Part shown: piece after piece, positions 13,301-28,300 of the stretch
Numbering within the stretch: the stretch's first letter is position 1
Layout: every line of letters starts with the position of its first letter
Assembly (NCBI RefSeq): GCF_965363235.1
Contig: NC_134841.1
Location: forward strand, 49,435,078 to 49,499,077
Reading direction: 5' to 3'
Source: Mytilus galloprovincialis
Lineage: Eukaryota; Mollusca; Bivalvia; Mytilida; Mytilidae
Length of the DNA stretch: 64,000 bases
The notes under the pieces: model-generated
Seen by the model: only the letters and a program-made list of their open reading frames with translations
Database searches by the model: none
Told to the model about the DNA's origin: nothing
Program-made: the position numbers and the translations under genes

Positions 13301-16300
13301 AATCTGTTGTTTATTTTTAGGTATTATCTATATTTTTATAAATAATTTTCTTTACATCAGAAATTTTATTCATAAACAAGCGTATGAGCAAGGATTTGTA
13401 TAGTTAGACTAACTATACAAATCCTTGGTATGAGTTTAGTAATGACTAGTATATAATATCACTTTCGGACACGCAAGATAGAGATATATAGATTCTTACA
13501 CTACAACAAGTGTATTACGATATTTCTCCACTCGAGACAGTTAAATTTTATTATTTAAAGCGCGAGGCTTGCCGAGCCCTTTAAATAATAAAATTTAACT
13601 GTCGAGAGTGGAGAAATATCGTAATACACGAGTTATAGTGTCGGAATCTGTTTCTCTAATGCTTTTTATCGTTCTTTTTCAAAGATTTTCAGAAAATTGT
13701 GCTCTTTATATGCGACGTCATCAGGCAAGGTTGCCTTTTTTCATGACGTCACAATAGGAAAATTGAGAAGAAAACAAAACATTTTGACGTCATAATCAAA
13801 TTTCGACTAATCATTTGCCGAGAACAGATTTTTCACTAGTGAGGAGAAATATTTTTCTCACACCGGTCAGGAAATGTGAAAATAGCACAAAAATTAGAGA
13901 AGCATATTATACACCTAATAGTTCAAAATGAAAAGTTATAAGTTATCGGCCGTGTACACTGACCAATACCCTAAGAAGTGAAACGATGCATGAATTTGCA
14001 AGCTCGACAGGAAATCGCTTGAATACCTGGACGTGTCACACCCCCTGCAATACCTTTGGGAGTAATACCTTTAGCCATGCAGGTGATCAGTGGAGCGAAG
14101 ATCCTAATTTATTTGAATAAAGTTTATTACATAAACGAATTATGAACTAATTAGATTTCCGAAAACAATTCAAGTTTCACGGAACACTTATTTATGATTT
14201 GAAACTTTTACTTTTTAACTAATTCCAATATTATCATTATTGTTAAAAATAACAGATCATGGTTATTAAAAAAAAAAGATAAGAAAATGTTCTGTATCAA
14301 CTTAGTTATAGTTAACTAGTCGGATAAAACAACCGTACGATTGACAAGATATCAACACGCAATCACGACTACATCGGGTTACTGTAGTTTTGGTCCTTAG
14401 ACATATCTTGGGAGCAATTCGGAGAAGGTAACAAAATGGCCGACCGGAGAGAATTGATACTCTAAATTTAAAATCGATGGTGATCTCTTATCAAGCAGAA
14501 TAAAACTTTAATATTCATGAATTTGAGCATTTTTATACAGAATGAACATAATATCAATTTTTGATTTTTTTGCGAAGTTTCCCTTTAAAGCAAGAGCTTG
14601 ATATATGGTAGCGATACCTGTCTATTCTTGAAACAATATGTTTCATAGAAGCATACACATTTTTCCTTGTTTTTTCATTAAGTAGATTATTTTAACTTAT
14701 CATTGTTTGCACATACTGTTTTCCACAGAAACCATATGATATTTATCACTGATTGAGAATAGTTTGTTTAATGTCAAGTTGCAAATATTTCAATCATATT
14801 CAAAACAGTATTTTTTTTACTTTAAAACAGTAGGTTTTCCGAGGTGTGTTGACTAGGACAAAGAGCAAACATTTTGTGAGCCACTCTATACGAGAGAGGG
14901 GGAAGGAGGGGTCCTGATCAAGAAATCCCTGCTTAAAAACATGAGATCCTGAATCCTGATAAAGGTCCTATCCCCCTCATAGGAGGTATGACAGATGGGG
15001 ATTCTGATTGAAAACATGCCATATGCAGGAGGTGATTGTAAGTCATCAATTTGTCGCAAGCATTTTCTTTAGATAATAAGACCATAGGCTATACCTTGAT
15101 CATGTTCATCATAAATTTCTGCATCTACTATCAGGTTACTTTCCAAAAATCTCCTGCCCATTAATGCTGCTATTTCTTTAGTTATAAGAATATAATCTGT
15201 AGGCAAACCTGGAAATAAAATAGATAATAATAAAAACAAGAATGTGTCCTCAGTACACGAATGCCCCACTCGTACTATCATTTTCTATGTTCAGTGGACC
15301 GTGAAATTGGGGTAAAATCTCTAATTTGGCATTAAAATTAGAAAGATCATATCATAGGGAACATGTGTACCAAGTTTGAAGTCGATTGGACTTCAACTTC
15401 ATCAAAAACTACCTCGACCAAAAACTTTAACCTGAAGCGGGACAGACGGACGAACGAACGAACGGACGAACGAACGAACGGACGCACATACCAGAAAACA
15501 TAATGCCCCTCTACTATCGTAGGTGGGGCATAAAAATATTAGTTTCTGTCCGTCATTCTTTTAAATTATTCCTAGACTTTCTAAGAATTGACAGAGACTT
15601 AAAAGTCTATGAAACTTTGAAGTTTATTAACCATAGATTATAAGTGTCTCCTATAGAAAAGTTACAAAAAAAGATTGATATTTGACATCGTAGAAAATAC
15701 CACAAATTATATCTGAGGATTTTGGTACTTTCACTTTTTTGTCTTTATAACATTATTTTCAGAAGTTTCTTTTTAACTTTTAAGCTGGTAAATTGTGCTT
15801 TTTTTTATCCTCAGTAGACCAAGGCATTTAATGGTAAGCACAAATATTCAACCAGTCTTCCTTGTTTAAGTTGTGTTATAACACATTGTATTGACCTGAG
15901 ATCACAAGAGCTCTACTTGAGGTATTATATTGGTTGAGGGTTCATACTGGTTGTGATATAGAAAAAGCCACATCATAAACATTTGATTATTTACTTCAAG
16001 TAGATGTTTTTTTCATATGGATTAGATTAGGGATTTGATAAAGCCTTTACAATCATGACTGATATCATTAATGTGTATCAATATCATAAAGGTTGATACA
16101 GCCATTGATTGTATTACACATACAGTTTACATATAGATTCTACCACTGCTTCCAGTGTGATACAATATATATACACTCGAGACTGTTAAATTTTCAAATT
16201 TTTCAAAATGCTCTGCGAGCCTCACGTTTTAAAATGTTTAATTGTTAAGAGAGGATAAATATTGTATTGGACGAGATTTTTTGGTGGAATCTGTTTTTCT

Positions 16301-19300
16301 TTACTATTTTTAGACTATATATATATAGCTATATGAAGACAATCTTAACCCTTTTTTCAATCGATCTGCAGAAAGATGTGTTCTTTCTTCATGACGTCAT
16401 CAGGCATGGTCGCCTTTTTTTGTGACGTCACAATAGGAATTTCTGAGGAAAGCAAGAAAATTTGACGTCATAATCGAATTTTGACCAATGAAGAACTGAG
16501 ATTAAATGAACCACACATTGATTAAATCAAAATAATTAACTGGTCAGGAAAGGGATAAATCGAGTAAAAAGATATGTATTTACGACTAAGTAGATAATAG
16601 TAGTTCATACACCACAGCTAAAAAAATAGATGAGTGAGAAAATCTGAGACCACTGTTTGACTTACCTAATTGTGAACTCAGTGGTTTAATCAAGTTATGG
16701 TTCTCCATTATCCACTTCACAAACTCTGATCCGCTGAAACATTTTCTATACTTTAGTAAATCTTCTCTCAGCTTGTGAAGTATCAAGTGTACTGTAAAAT
16801 CTGTGCAATCGTCATCGTTGTACTGATTAAAATTGGGGAAGAAAAAAAATCATCTGAATTACTAGTGAAACAAAAGTAAACTAAGTGTTATTACATTTCC
16901 ATCCAACCCATTGTTTGTGTTTATAAATAAAAAAGCTTCTTTCTTTTTTAAAATGTGTAAAATTTATCTCTAAATTTTACAGGACTTTTCTTGTATATGA
17001 CTGATACTTTTGATTTCAATAGAATTTTTTTTTACATAGCGTTTACTAAAATTAGAAAATATCACCAGTTGCAACAAAATATGAAAAAAGTTTTAGCTTC
17101 CCAATTATCTGTCTCTAATATATGTATTTTTTTGGATATTTTTTTATAGTGTGTTTTTCTATGCTGTGATGTAAACTATTGTTTCAGAAAAGGGAGAAGG
17201 TTTGGTACCGTTAAAACATTTAATCCTACTGCAAATGTTTGCACCTATCCTAAGTCAGGAATCTGATGTACTCTGTTTATGTAGTTCATACCCGTTTCTC
17301 GTTTCTCGTTTTTTTATATATTAGACTGTAGGTTTTCCCGTTTGAATGGTCATAGTAATTTTTAGGGCCCTTTATAGCTTGCTGTTCGGTGTGAAAAAAG
17401 GCTCTGTGTTGAAGGCCATACCTTGACCTATAATGGTTGAATTTTATAAATTGTTTTTTGGATGGAGAGGTGTCTCATTGGTACTCATACCACATCTTCC
17501 TATATCTATGAAAAAAAGGAAAATCACAAAAATACTGCACAGAGGAAAATTCAATCGGAAAGTCCCTAATCACATGGCAAAATCAAATGACAAAACACAT
17601 CAAACAAATGGACAACAACTGTCATATTCCTGACTTGGTACAGGCATAGAAAGAGAGATGCAATTATATGTCAATGTAACAAAACTTTCAGAGGGGATTC
17701 TGTGGGTGGCTGACTGGTCTAAGTAGTTGAACTACTATATCACTAGCCTGTTAACACTGAAGTTCTAATCCCCCACATGGAGGGTGCCCCTCGACTCCAA
17801 TCTTAATTGACTATGCTTGTAAGTTTTCAAACTGAAGGTCTTGAAAGTGGCATGAAACATTATTCAACCAATCATATAATTCAATCCTCCAGTTGTCTGC
17901 TCAGTCTACTTAGTAATTTTTCAACTTCATGACATGATAAAATATAGCATTAATTGATTCTCAATATTTAAGACTTGACAATACAGGACCTTATAATTGG
18001 CTACTTCAGTAAAATAGCAAGTTTAAAAATATGTCAATCCTGATTTTTCTGTCACGGACTTTAATTGTTGTCACTTCCATGAATATTAATCTGACAATGT
18101 CTTATAATGGTCACGATTCTCTTTATAGTCATCATTCAGTGGTTGTCGTCTGTTTATGTGGTTCATAAGTGTTTCTTGTTTTTTATATAGATTAGACCAT
18201 TGGTTTTCCCGTTTGAATGGTTTTTCAAAAGTAATTTTCGGGCCCTTTATAGCTTGCTGTTTGGTGTGAGCCAAAACTCTGTGTTGAAGGCTGTACCTTG
18301 ACCTATAATGGTTTACTTTTATAAATTGTTACTCAGATGGAGAGTTGTCTCATTGGCACTCATACCACATCTTCCTATATCTATCATAAAGACAATACAG
18401 TGAGTTATACTTACATAATCTATGACATGCCTATATAGAGTAATCAGCTGATTGGTGGCTGTAGCACAAAGTTGTAACCTGAACATTACATTTTCCTGAA
18501 ACAGTTCAAAAGTCAATAATCAAATGATAATCATCAATATTGTTATTCCATAAAAACATAACTTCGCTTCAGAAGTTGTTGATTTGCTCTGGGAAACCTG
18601 AAAAACATTTAGAAATGAAATAGGAGTAATGTTTGGTACAGGAGGTTTCTGTGTTTAAATTCAATCATTTTGTGAAACAGAAATTTCTTTTAAGTTACTG
18701 TAAATTCAGAAATTGTTGTGAGGTTTTTATTATTGCAAATAATAAAAACTCATTGGTCGCCATGCCTTGACATCAACCAATACCATTCAAATTCAAGGGG
18801 AGATAATCAGCCAAATAGATAAACTTACAGCTTCAGGTAAGAGTAGTGATACCCTGATGGTTCTCTTACTGATTTTTAAAATTCAAGGGGAGATAATCAG
18901 CCAAATAGATAAACTTACAACTTCAGGTAAGAGTAGTGATACCCTGATGGTTCTCTTACTGATTTTTAAAATTCAAGGGGAGATAATCAGCCAAATAGAT
19001 AAACTTACAGCTTCAGGTAAGAGTAGTGATACCCTGATGGTTCTCTTACTGATTTTTAAAATTCAAGGGGAGATAATCAGCCAAATAGATAAACTTACAG
19101 CTTCAGGTAAGAGTAGTGATACCCTGATGGTTCTCTTACTGATTTTTAAAATTCAAGGGGAGGTAATCAGCCAAATAGATAAACTTACAGCTTCAGGTAA
19201 GAGTAGCGATACCCTGATGGTTCTCTTCTGTTCTGTCATAAACTTCATTAAATGCTGAAAAAAAAAATTCTCAACACTTTTTAAATTATTAGAATGAGAC

Positions 19301-22300
19301 TACAAATAAGTATTCACATTCACAATAAAAGGAATTTTCTATTTTCATTCGAATCAAATTTAATTTAAATTTAACAGAAGTCATACTGAGTAAAGAATTT
19401 TATCAATGACATAATGAAACAAAATAAGTCAATACACTAATCGGGGGACATCTATCACTCAGTGAAACAAAGCACTATGAAAACTTTTTCTGTGTAACTA
19501 ACACTTTAAAAAATGTGAAATAACATTTTCTTCATTTTCATATAACTCACAATGATTTAAACCATTCATTTAAGAAATAATTCATGCAAATTCTTTGCAT
19601 CGGAACTAAACACATTTATCAAAAAACCAGTTGTTGGCATGACACGGGTTATGTTCTTCTCATATATGTTATGATGGTATGATACAAAACCCCTAACGGG
19701 AAGGATTGTGCCTGATATTCATATGATGAAATCATAATCTTTCAATCAGTTTAATTGAAGTCTGGAGCTGGCATGTCAGTTAACTGCTAGTAGTCTGTTG
19801 TTATTTATGTATTATTGTCATTTTGTTTATTTTCTTTGGTTACATCTTCTGACATCAGACTCGGACTTCTCTTGAATTGAATTTTAAATGTGCGTATTGT
19901 TATGCATTTACTTTTCTACATTGGCTAGAGGTATAGGGGGAGGGTTGAGATCTCATAAACATGTTTAACCCCGCCGCATTTTTGCGCCTATCCCAAGTCA
20001 GGAGCCTCTGGCCTTTGTAAGTTTTGTATTTTTTTAATTTTAGTTTCTTGTGTACAATTCGGAAATTAGTATGGCGTTCATTATCACTGAACTAGTATAT
20101 ATTTGTTTAGGGGCCAGCTGAAGGACGCCTCCGGGTGCGGGAATATCTCGCTACATTGAAGACCTGTTGGTGACCTTCTGCTGTTGTTTTTTCTATGGTT
20201 GGGTTGTTGTCTCTTTGACACATTCCCCATTTCCATTCTCAATTTTATAAGCTATACTTTATTGTAGTTTTAACATGGGTAGGCATTATATTCATGATTA
20301 TTTTTGCCCGAGCGATGTCCCATGTGTATAGGTGTAGATAGTTTGTGAAGTCTCTTCCATGAACCTCCCTTATACGTTTGTAAACAAGCACACCGCATAC
20401 AATTTTTTAGATGTATTTTTCAGAGGGTGGCATTTGAACAGCTACATGAACAGTGTCATATCTAGGTCAAATATGTCAAATGCGAATTGTAACACATTGA
20501 AGTCACTAACAGCATTCATTTAAGAGTTTGGAAGTGTTTTAAGTTAACAGAATACATTAAATTAATTTGAATTTGATGAAATTTATTTTTCTGCAGTAGT
20601 CAATATACCCATGTACAAACATATTTTATTGGATTTAGAGCATGGGTTTGTTTACAAAGCAAAAGAAGCATGTCATATTAGAATAGTATTTTAAAGTTTT
20701 TTAAATTATGTTTACCTTAAATTAATGGGATACTGTTTATTCTGTTTAGTCTATGTTTTCAAATACTCTATTCTTTTTCATAACATGCCAATGCAAAATC
20801 AAAGACACCCTTTAATCATTTTCATTGGTTTTAACATACCGTAAAGGCTTGTATCAAGAGCTGAGCATATTCCACAGAACCATGATCTCCTTTAAGTACC
20901 TCAAACACTTGTTTTTCAAAATTCTGGAATAAAGATGATGATATGATAAACAAAAGAGTAAATTGAATGATAGAAAGCCGTTAATTTAAATTTTACTAGT
21001 ACTCTTTCGTATAACTGATTAAAAACTAATTATGTTTCCTTAAGATCTTGCCCCGAGCTGAGAGACAAGTTCTTATTAATTTTATATTTTTGGATTAACA
21101 ATAGCAATCAATATTTTGGACAATTGATCCGTCAAATTAATTACCACAACGACAATTGTTTAAAGAAAACACAACTATTAAAAGATTTCAATACAACTGC
21201 ATATCAAATCTATTAAAATTGAAAAAAAGTCTGGTTAACCAGTTATCGTTTTTGGTATTCGGTTTTCGGTCATTCAAACGGTTACCGGTTAACCGTTGAC
21301 AACACTAAATTTTACTGTAAAAAATATAGTTGATAGGCACCTACTTTTATAAACATTGTTGATATAAACCTATAATAGGCAGTTCCAGGGCTACTGCTCC
21401 CTCCCCTGTTTTGTGGGGAAAATGGTTGATTACATAGGGAATCTTCCACTGCCTATAATCTAAATTTCATAAAATTCTGCAATTTTCTCTTAAATCAATA
21501 TTTTAAAGGGCCATAACTCTTCAATAATAATTGACTGGCATTGATTATTGAATTTGTTTGGGACATTAATCATGTTAATAATATAAACTAACATTACAAA
21601 TTTCATAATTCATCTGACAAGAATTGTACACATGAGAGCACTCACAATGCAATTTTCCAAATAATCAATATTTCCAAGGAGCATAACTCTTTTAAAAATA
21701 ATTGCTTGGCACTGGTATTCAAACACGTCAAAAGCATTGATGATATAAACCTATGATATAAGTTTCAGTTAGACTTTGGTCAAAATTGTTCACATTAGAG
21801 CGCTAACAATGCAATTTTCTAAATAATTAATATTTGCAAGGAGCATAACTTTTAAAAATAATAGGCTTTGAGCCAATTTCTGTAATTGACCCTGTAATTT
21901 AGAGATCCCTTTTTTAGTTGTCTCCCTTATGGTGGACATTAATTTTTATTTCAATACAATGGAGAGCCAGCAGTAAGAGCAAATTTATCTGTGCGTAATG
22001 TGAATAATCTTTAAGGTTTTTAAATCTTATTATAACATTAATTTGTAGTTCAGCTAAATACTTTAGACATCAGAAATTATTTTTAATGAAAAACTGTTTA
22101 AACCAACGATACATCACTTTCAATTCATCATGCTTTGCATTGGCAAAAGCCAATTTTGTCCAGTATGGTACCAGTCGACGATTGACAAAGGGAAGTAATT
22201 TGTTTAAATAGTGTGTAATAACAGAATCAAATTAGTTATTGGCAAATGAACTATTGATCAGCCTTGATTTTTAAACTCAATTAAGACATTGCTAATATTA

Positions 22301-25300
22301 GCCAATGACATACGTTTCAGGAAATACTGGTTAGAACTACTTCAATTCTGTGTTTTTTTTACGCTTGACTTACTCTGACTATAAAAATCCAGAGAAATTC
22401 CATGACTCTTCTGTAGCAGCTTCTGTATAACCACTCTTGTAATGAATTAATGTACGACTGGAGGAACTGTGTTAATGGTAAAAGACATACTTCTACTGGT
22501 ACCAATAGTCTCTTCAGGGATAGCAATACAGTCACTGCATCGTTCACAAATAAATTTATCTATAATAAACAAATAATACCAGAATAACTTTTTCAACCAT
22601 CCAAGAAAAATAATACAGATTTATTCTTTAAGGATTGGATTAAATATTAAAAAAATATGATATGATTGCCTTTGAAACAACTCCTCACCAGATACCAAAT
22701 GATATAAATACATGATTATTTACCTTGTTTTAACCAGCCTTTTGAATAAAGGAACAAATTAATTCTATAGACTATAATGACCTTGCTTTTGTTTGTCAAT
22801 GATGTGTTTACAATGTTTAATCCTTTCTAAGATAATTACCCTGTATGCCATAATTCGACACAATACACTGACTACATGTGATATATGACAGAAATCTGCT
22901 GGATTCTGGGACGTCTGCTCCTTCCAATCATCACTATCTGTATAAATATTGGAAAGAAGAAAAAATGTCAGTATTAATCAAATAACTTAATTTATTTCAT
23001 ATCAGTTAAGAATTAGCTCTTCTTACTGGATAACAAGGGGCCACATGACATTCTTTATTCTTTAGTTATAATTCCCATCGGTCATTAACAGAAAAAACGT
23101 ACCAGAAAACCAGTTGTTCATGAAATACCAATGAAATAAGCATAATAGTTATTGAAGAACTGGTCATAATCGTGATACATGGACTGCCAATAGGATCATG
23201 GTATTGACTGGGACAGCGATAAAGATCTCGCCTACAGCTCAGTCATTATCACTGTCTTGTGGGCAGTCAAGTTTTTCAAATACTGTTATGTAAATATAGT
23301 TCACACTATAGATAGACCTCATTTAATCTGTAAATCTTAACTACCATATATAATTACACTTAGATTTTTGAAAATTCTTTAACAAGTATTTCTTCTAGAA
23401 GATTAATATTTCCATTTATTGGATAAGGCAGTGAAAAATTGATCTATATTTTTGAATAGAAATTTCCCTATAATCCTTCTTCATAAAACCTTATCCTTTA
23501 GATTGTTTCCAACACGAAGATTGGAAAGTACATGTATACATAGGAAAAAATTAAGTATTAGTTGTTGATAGTTATCAAAATAAGTTTAAAGAGTAATCTT
23601 ACATGTAAGACCTGCTGTGAAACAGGGTAATACAGACAAGGCTCTGTGTTGAAGGCCATACCTTGACTTATAATGGTTTACTTTTATAAATTGTAACTTG
23701 GATGGAGAGTTGTCTCATTGGCACTCATACCACATCTTCCTATATCTCTTTATACAAAGGCTAAAATAACCGCTATACCTGTGCTTTTCTGTTGCTGTGA
23801 TCTATGTGTGACTTCTGTTGACACTTTAAAAATGTTTCCTAATCTTTTATAATAGACATTTATACATTCCAACAGCATGAACACATTATTAATCCTAGTA
23901 CACATCTACAAAGTAAACATACAATTAAAAAATTACAAATATTCCTGAATTAAATTGGTCTAAAAACACTTAGTTCTGAATTACAGAAAACCAAGCAATA
24001 ATGCCAGTTTTTATTTTCAGACTTGTGAAAAGAGCTTTTGACAAGCTTATTACAGAAATCAAGAATTTTACTCTATAACAATAATTTGGACCTTGTTATT
24101 TAGCTCATCCACGGTTCTGCTTGGCAGCAATGAAGTTTAAAGAAAAGTCAACAATCAGCAGTTTTTCACATATTGGTCAATATCCCTCGTGCACCTCAAA
24201 ATGAGGAACTAAAAGTTGTGTGTAAACAAAAAATCTGTGTAGTGATTTTTGACACGTTTCTATGATAAACAAGTGACTGAGCTTAATCATTCATGTTGAT
24301 TTAGAAAGAAGAGGAATATAGAATAAATGTCTAAAAACTATGGAGCTATTAAATGTGTTCAAAGTATTAAATTTTTCAAAGAACTGATTTGGTAAAAAAA
24401 GTGATTTTTTTTCCATGAGGAGCCCCATCACAAAAGGATTTTAAGGCTTTGCTAATTTATCTCACTTTGTACCCTGAAAAATTTAACCACATATGTGAAA
24501 ATGTCTCAGATTCGAAACAAGCCATCATACATATCCATGTTAAAGATATGGACTGAGCAACAGAACAAAACATTACCATTACCTATATAGAAACAATTGC
24601 AACTATTGACCTATATAAATCAGCAAAATACTTTTGTCATTTTGAAAATTATTTTTCAGAACAGACAAAATCACTGATTATTTTTTAGTATAACTATTAT
24701 TGTCAGGCTCTTATTTAGAAATTAGTTTATCTTCTTATTATCTTTTTTTCACAAATACTCATAAATATATCAAAAATGTGTTATTCAAATATTCTATTTG
24801 TCATCTCATTTAAATCTTAAAATAAAATAAATGTCTTACATCCTTAGTAACAGGTTCATATCGATCACTCAACAACTCTGCTTTACTCTTTAGATAATGG
24901 AAGCAATCTTTCTGTCCAGACAAATTATGACGACATCCCCAGATCATGCTTTTTGATTTCATCATCTGCAAGTCATCCATTAACTAAAATTATAAAACAA
25001 ATACATTTGATGCTATGAAAACGTACCAGCAAGTACAGAAGACGTATAACAGATTTTAAATGTATGAATTTATGTTGTTTTCTGTCAGTCTCATTAGAAT
25101 GGTGATAACAATATTGTATTTTAAGCTAAGACGGCATCAATTGGTGTTTTGATGGTTGCAAATACCTGTTTACTGACTCTGCTAATGAGTAAACTCAATT
25201 TGAGACCATCAAATCACCAATAGATGTTGTCTGAGCTTAAAATACAATACAGTTATCTCCTAATTGTATTATTGAAGATTCATTTTTATTCGTGAATAGT

Positions 25301-28300
25301 GGGATACCAATTGGGAATTTCCTGGGTATATGTGAACCACAAATTAAAATGTTCAATAGAGTACAAATTTTCAATAGGCTTATAATAAGCAAAATTTTGT
25401 AAAATCACTAAATCAGGTATCTAAGAAAATACATTTTTCCTCAATCCACATAAATTGGTACACATGAAAATAAATGAACCCCCAGTACCTGCTGAAAAGT
25501 TCAATTCTTCAGCCACTTTATAAGCTCTATACAGCATAGAAAATACAAGACATGCAAGATTTGCTGCAATGTTAAACTTTTGTTCCTGAATGCTATCATT
25601 TCCTCAACAAATGTACAACGCAATGTAATGTAAATTAATACGTTTTTTGTATACCTTTGTTCAACTTAGGTGATATCAGAATAATATGATATATTACGGA
25701 TGACAAATGTGTCAAGGTTTGTGATTGGATAACAACACAGAGATGTCAGTATATATTCAGGAAACTGCCGAGGTATATACGATGTTTTTATCCCCAATTG
25801 GAACCTCAAAAACGTCATCATAACACCGGTTACTATGTGACGTAGTCAAAAGCTATCAGACTGTCAAAGGCTCACAGAGGGAAAATAATGACGTGCTTCA
25901 GTCAATAATACATTTTTGATACAAAATCACGCAATTAACACTTTTAATACTTAAATTTAATGTTAAAAGTGTTATTATAAATTATTACATACAGGACAAA
26001 ATTATGTTCACAGCAAATTAGAAAATCCTTCACGTATGCCGAACATATCAGGTTGGGTTTTTCAATTTATATATATGTTGTCAACAAATACATGCACTGG
26101 AAAATAACATTAAGTCAGGGGTAAGCCGTAATATATGTGTAATTCAGGTCTCAGAAAGGGTATATACTGTGACATTCCCGGCTTAGGGCTTATATCCCCT
26201 CCGCCTTCGGCTCAGGGGATATAAACTCTAAGCCGGGAATGTCACAGTATATACCCTGTGTGAGACCTGAATAACATATAATACTACATCAAAAGACTGG
26301 CGATATTGTCATGGCTCAAATATGTTTAATAGAGACATTAGTCAAAGCTTGATAATTCAAACTTTAGAACTAAGAAGATGCAAGTTGGAAAGAAAATGTT
26401 GTGGTAATGAATGTTTCATGTTAGTTTGTAATGACATGTATTCCCCCCCCCCCCCCCCCCCCCCACCCCCTAATTTCTATTGGCTTTTAATTAACTGGTA
26501 ACTGGAGAGAAAAGATACTTACCAAGGAACCAGTCAACTTCCTTGCCTCACTGTTTGTAGTTCCACACAAGTCAAAACATAAAATGTTATTTGCATACAA
26601 GTGGAGAATGTTGTTCATCATCTACAAAACAAATATTAATCCGTACACGCTTTATAGCATATTAAAAGTATTTAATGAAAAATAATGATATCTATTAAAA
26701 AAAAAAGTAAATGTTAAAAGCATCTAGTCAACCTATTTTAGGACAACAATTTGTTATCAATTAATATTATAATTGAAAATTGAAAATAAATAACTAGCGA
26801 AGTTCATATCATTTAAGATAAAAAAAATCTTCATCAAATACCAAACATTTGTCTTTTAATGTGTTGTAAGACGCCATTTAAACTTTTGCACAGGGAAAGT
26901 TTAGTTTTTTTTATGAACCAACAAATCCTCATACTCAAAGTCATTTTTTTTTTCAATGTTATGCAGGAATAAGACTTTTTTTAAACTCAATGCTGTATCT
27001 ATTTACCCCTCTCCCTAACATTTTTACTATTGAAACTACCAGTAACCTTTTTTCACTTTATTTCTGGAATAATTATCTTTTTAAATTTACTTTTTTACTA
27101 GACATTTTGCACCAAACCATTTTTAATTTTAAAGAAAATTTGACCATCCTCAAACAAAAAAAGATGAATGGTTGGCATCTAAACTATTCAAACATATCTA
27201 TATGAATCACTGTACCTTTATATTAGTTTCATGTAATTTCCTCTTCATTTCAAAAGACGAAATGGAAGCCATCTGGTATGTCCCTACAGTCCACACACTC
27301 TGCACAAATGACTGACATAATGTTTGACTGAATTCCACTAATCTTTGTAAAATAACAACTATATCCAGAACTGAACCTGATACAGGTAGTACAGCTGTTT
27401 TCTTAACCTTTGAACTTATATTGCTACATGAGGATATTGACCTTACAGCTGGTTCTGCTTTAGGTTTATGAGCAATTGGCTTAATAAGTTTTGGACTGGC
27501 AGTTTTTATGTTCCCAACATTTTCACTTTGATCTGAATCTGAATATGGAACCAGTGGTACAGTTTTAATAGGTCGTGGTTCCTCATGTACAACATTTTTT
27601 ATCACAGTTTTTACAGGATCTTGATAAAGACTAGGTTGGTCATCAGTTTGAGCAATTTCAGACAATGGAGGGAAGCTGAATTCATCTGAATGATCCGAAT
27701 GATCTGAATCAGTATGATCCATTTCAACATCATCTTCATTGATGTCATTTTCAACGTCATCTGCTTTTTCTCTCTTTTCAGCATTGTGTGTGTTGTTATC
27801 ATTTACAGAACTTTCATTGTCTATTCCGTTATCCTTTTCCACACATTCTATTTTTGTAACATCATCTATTTTGACGGTAGTTTCAAAGTTGTCTATTTTA
27901 TTGTCATGTTCAACACTCTCTTTTCTACCATCACCTCTTTTGAAATCATTTTCAAAATTGTCTGTTTTGAAATAATGTTCAACACTCACAACTTTTTTAG
28001 CAGTATCTTCTTTATCACCATTTTCCATACTGCTTGATCTGTCTAGAATTTCAATTTCATGTCCTTTTTTAATTGGATTAATATCTTTCTCTTTCTTTTT
28101 ATCCAATATAATAGTAATTTCTTTTTCTTCACTGTCATGTTCCCGTCTATAATCCTCCATGGGAGAAATCTCATACATTATCTTTTCAGCCAAAGTTCTT
28201 CTTCTCTCTTCATTCTTTTGATTTTCATCAGACTGTCTATTCTGATTGGTGTCAATTTGACGCGAAAGACTGAGCACTTTTCGAGGAACGTTCAGATAAT

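Noticed and set aside
12803..13403. Cluster of small overlapping ORFs on both strands
   Set aside because: No splice partners in phase with the DEP gene and no domain; probably chance frames in the last intron.
18767..19258. Plus-strand ORF of 163 codons with 30-residue repeats
   Set aside because: It is the antisense of the 90-bp array around DEP exon 27.
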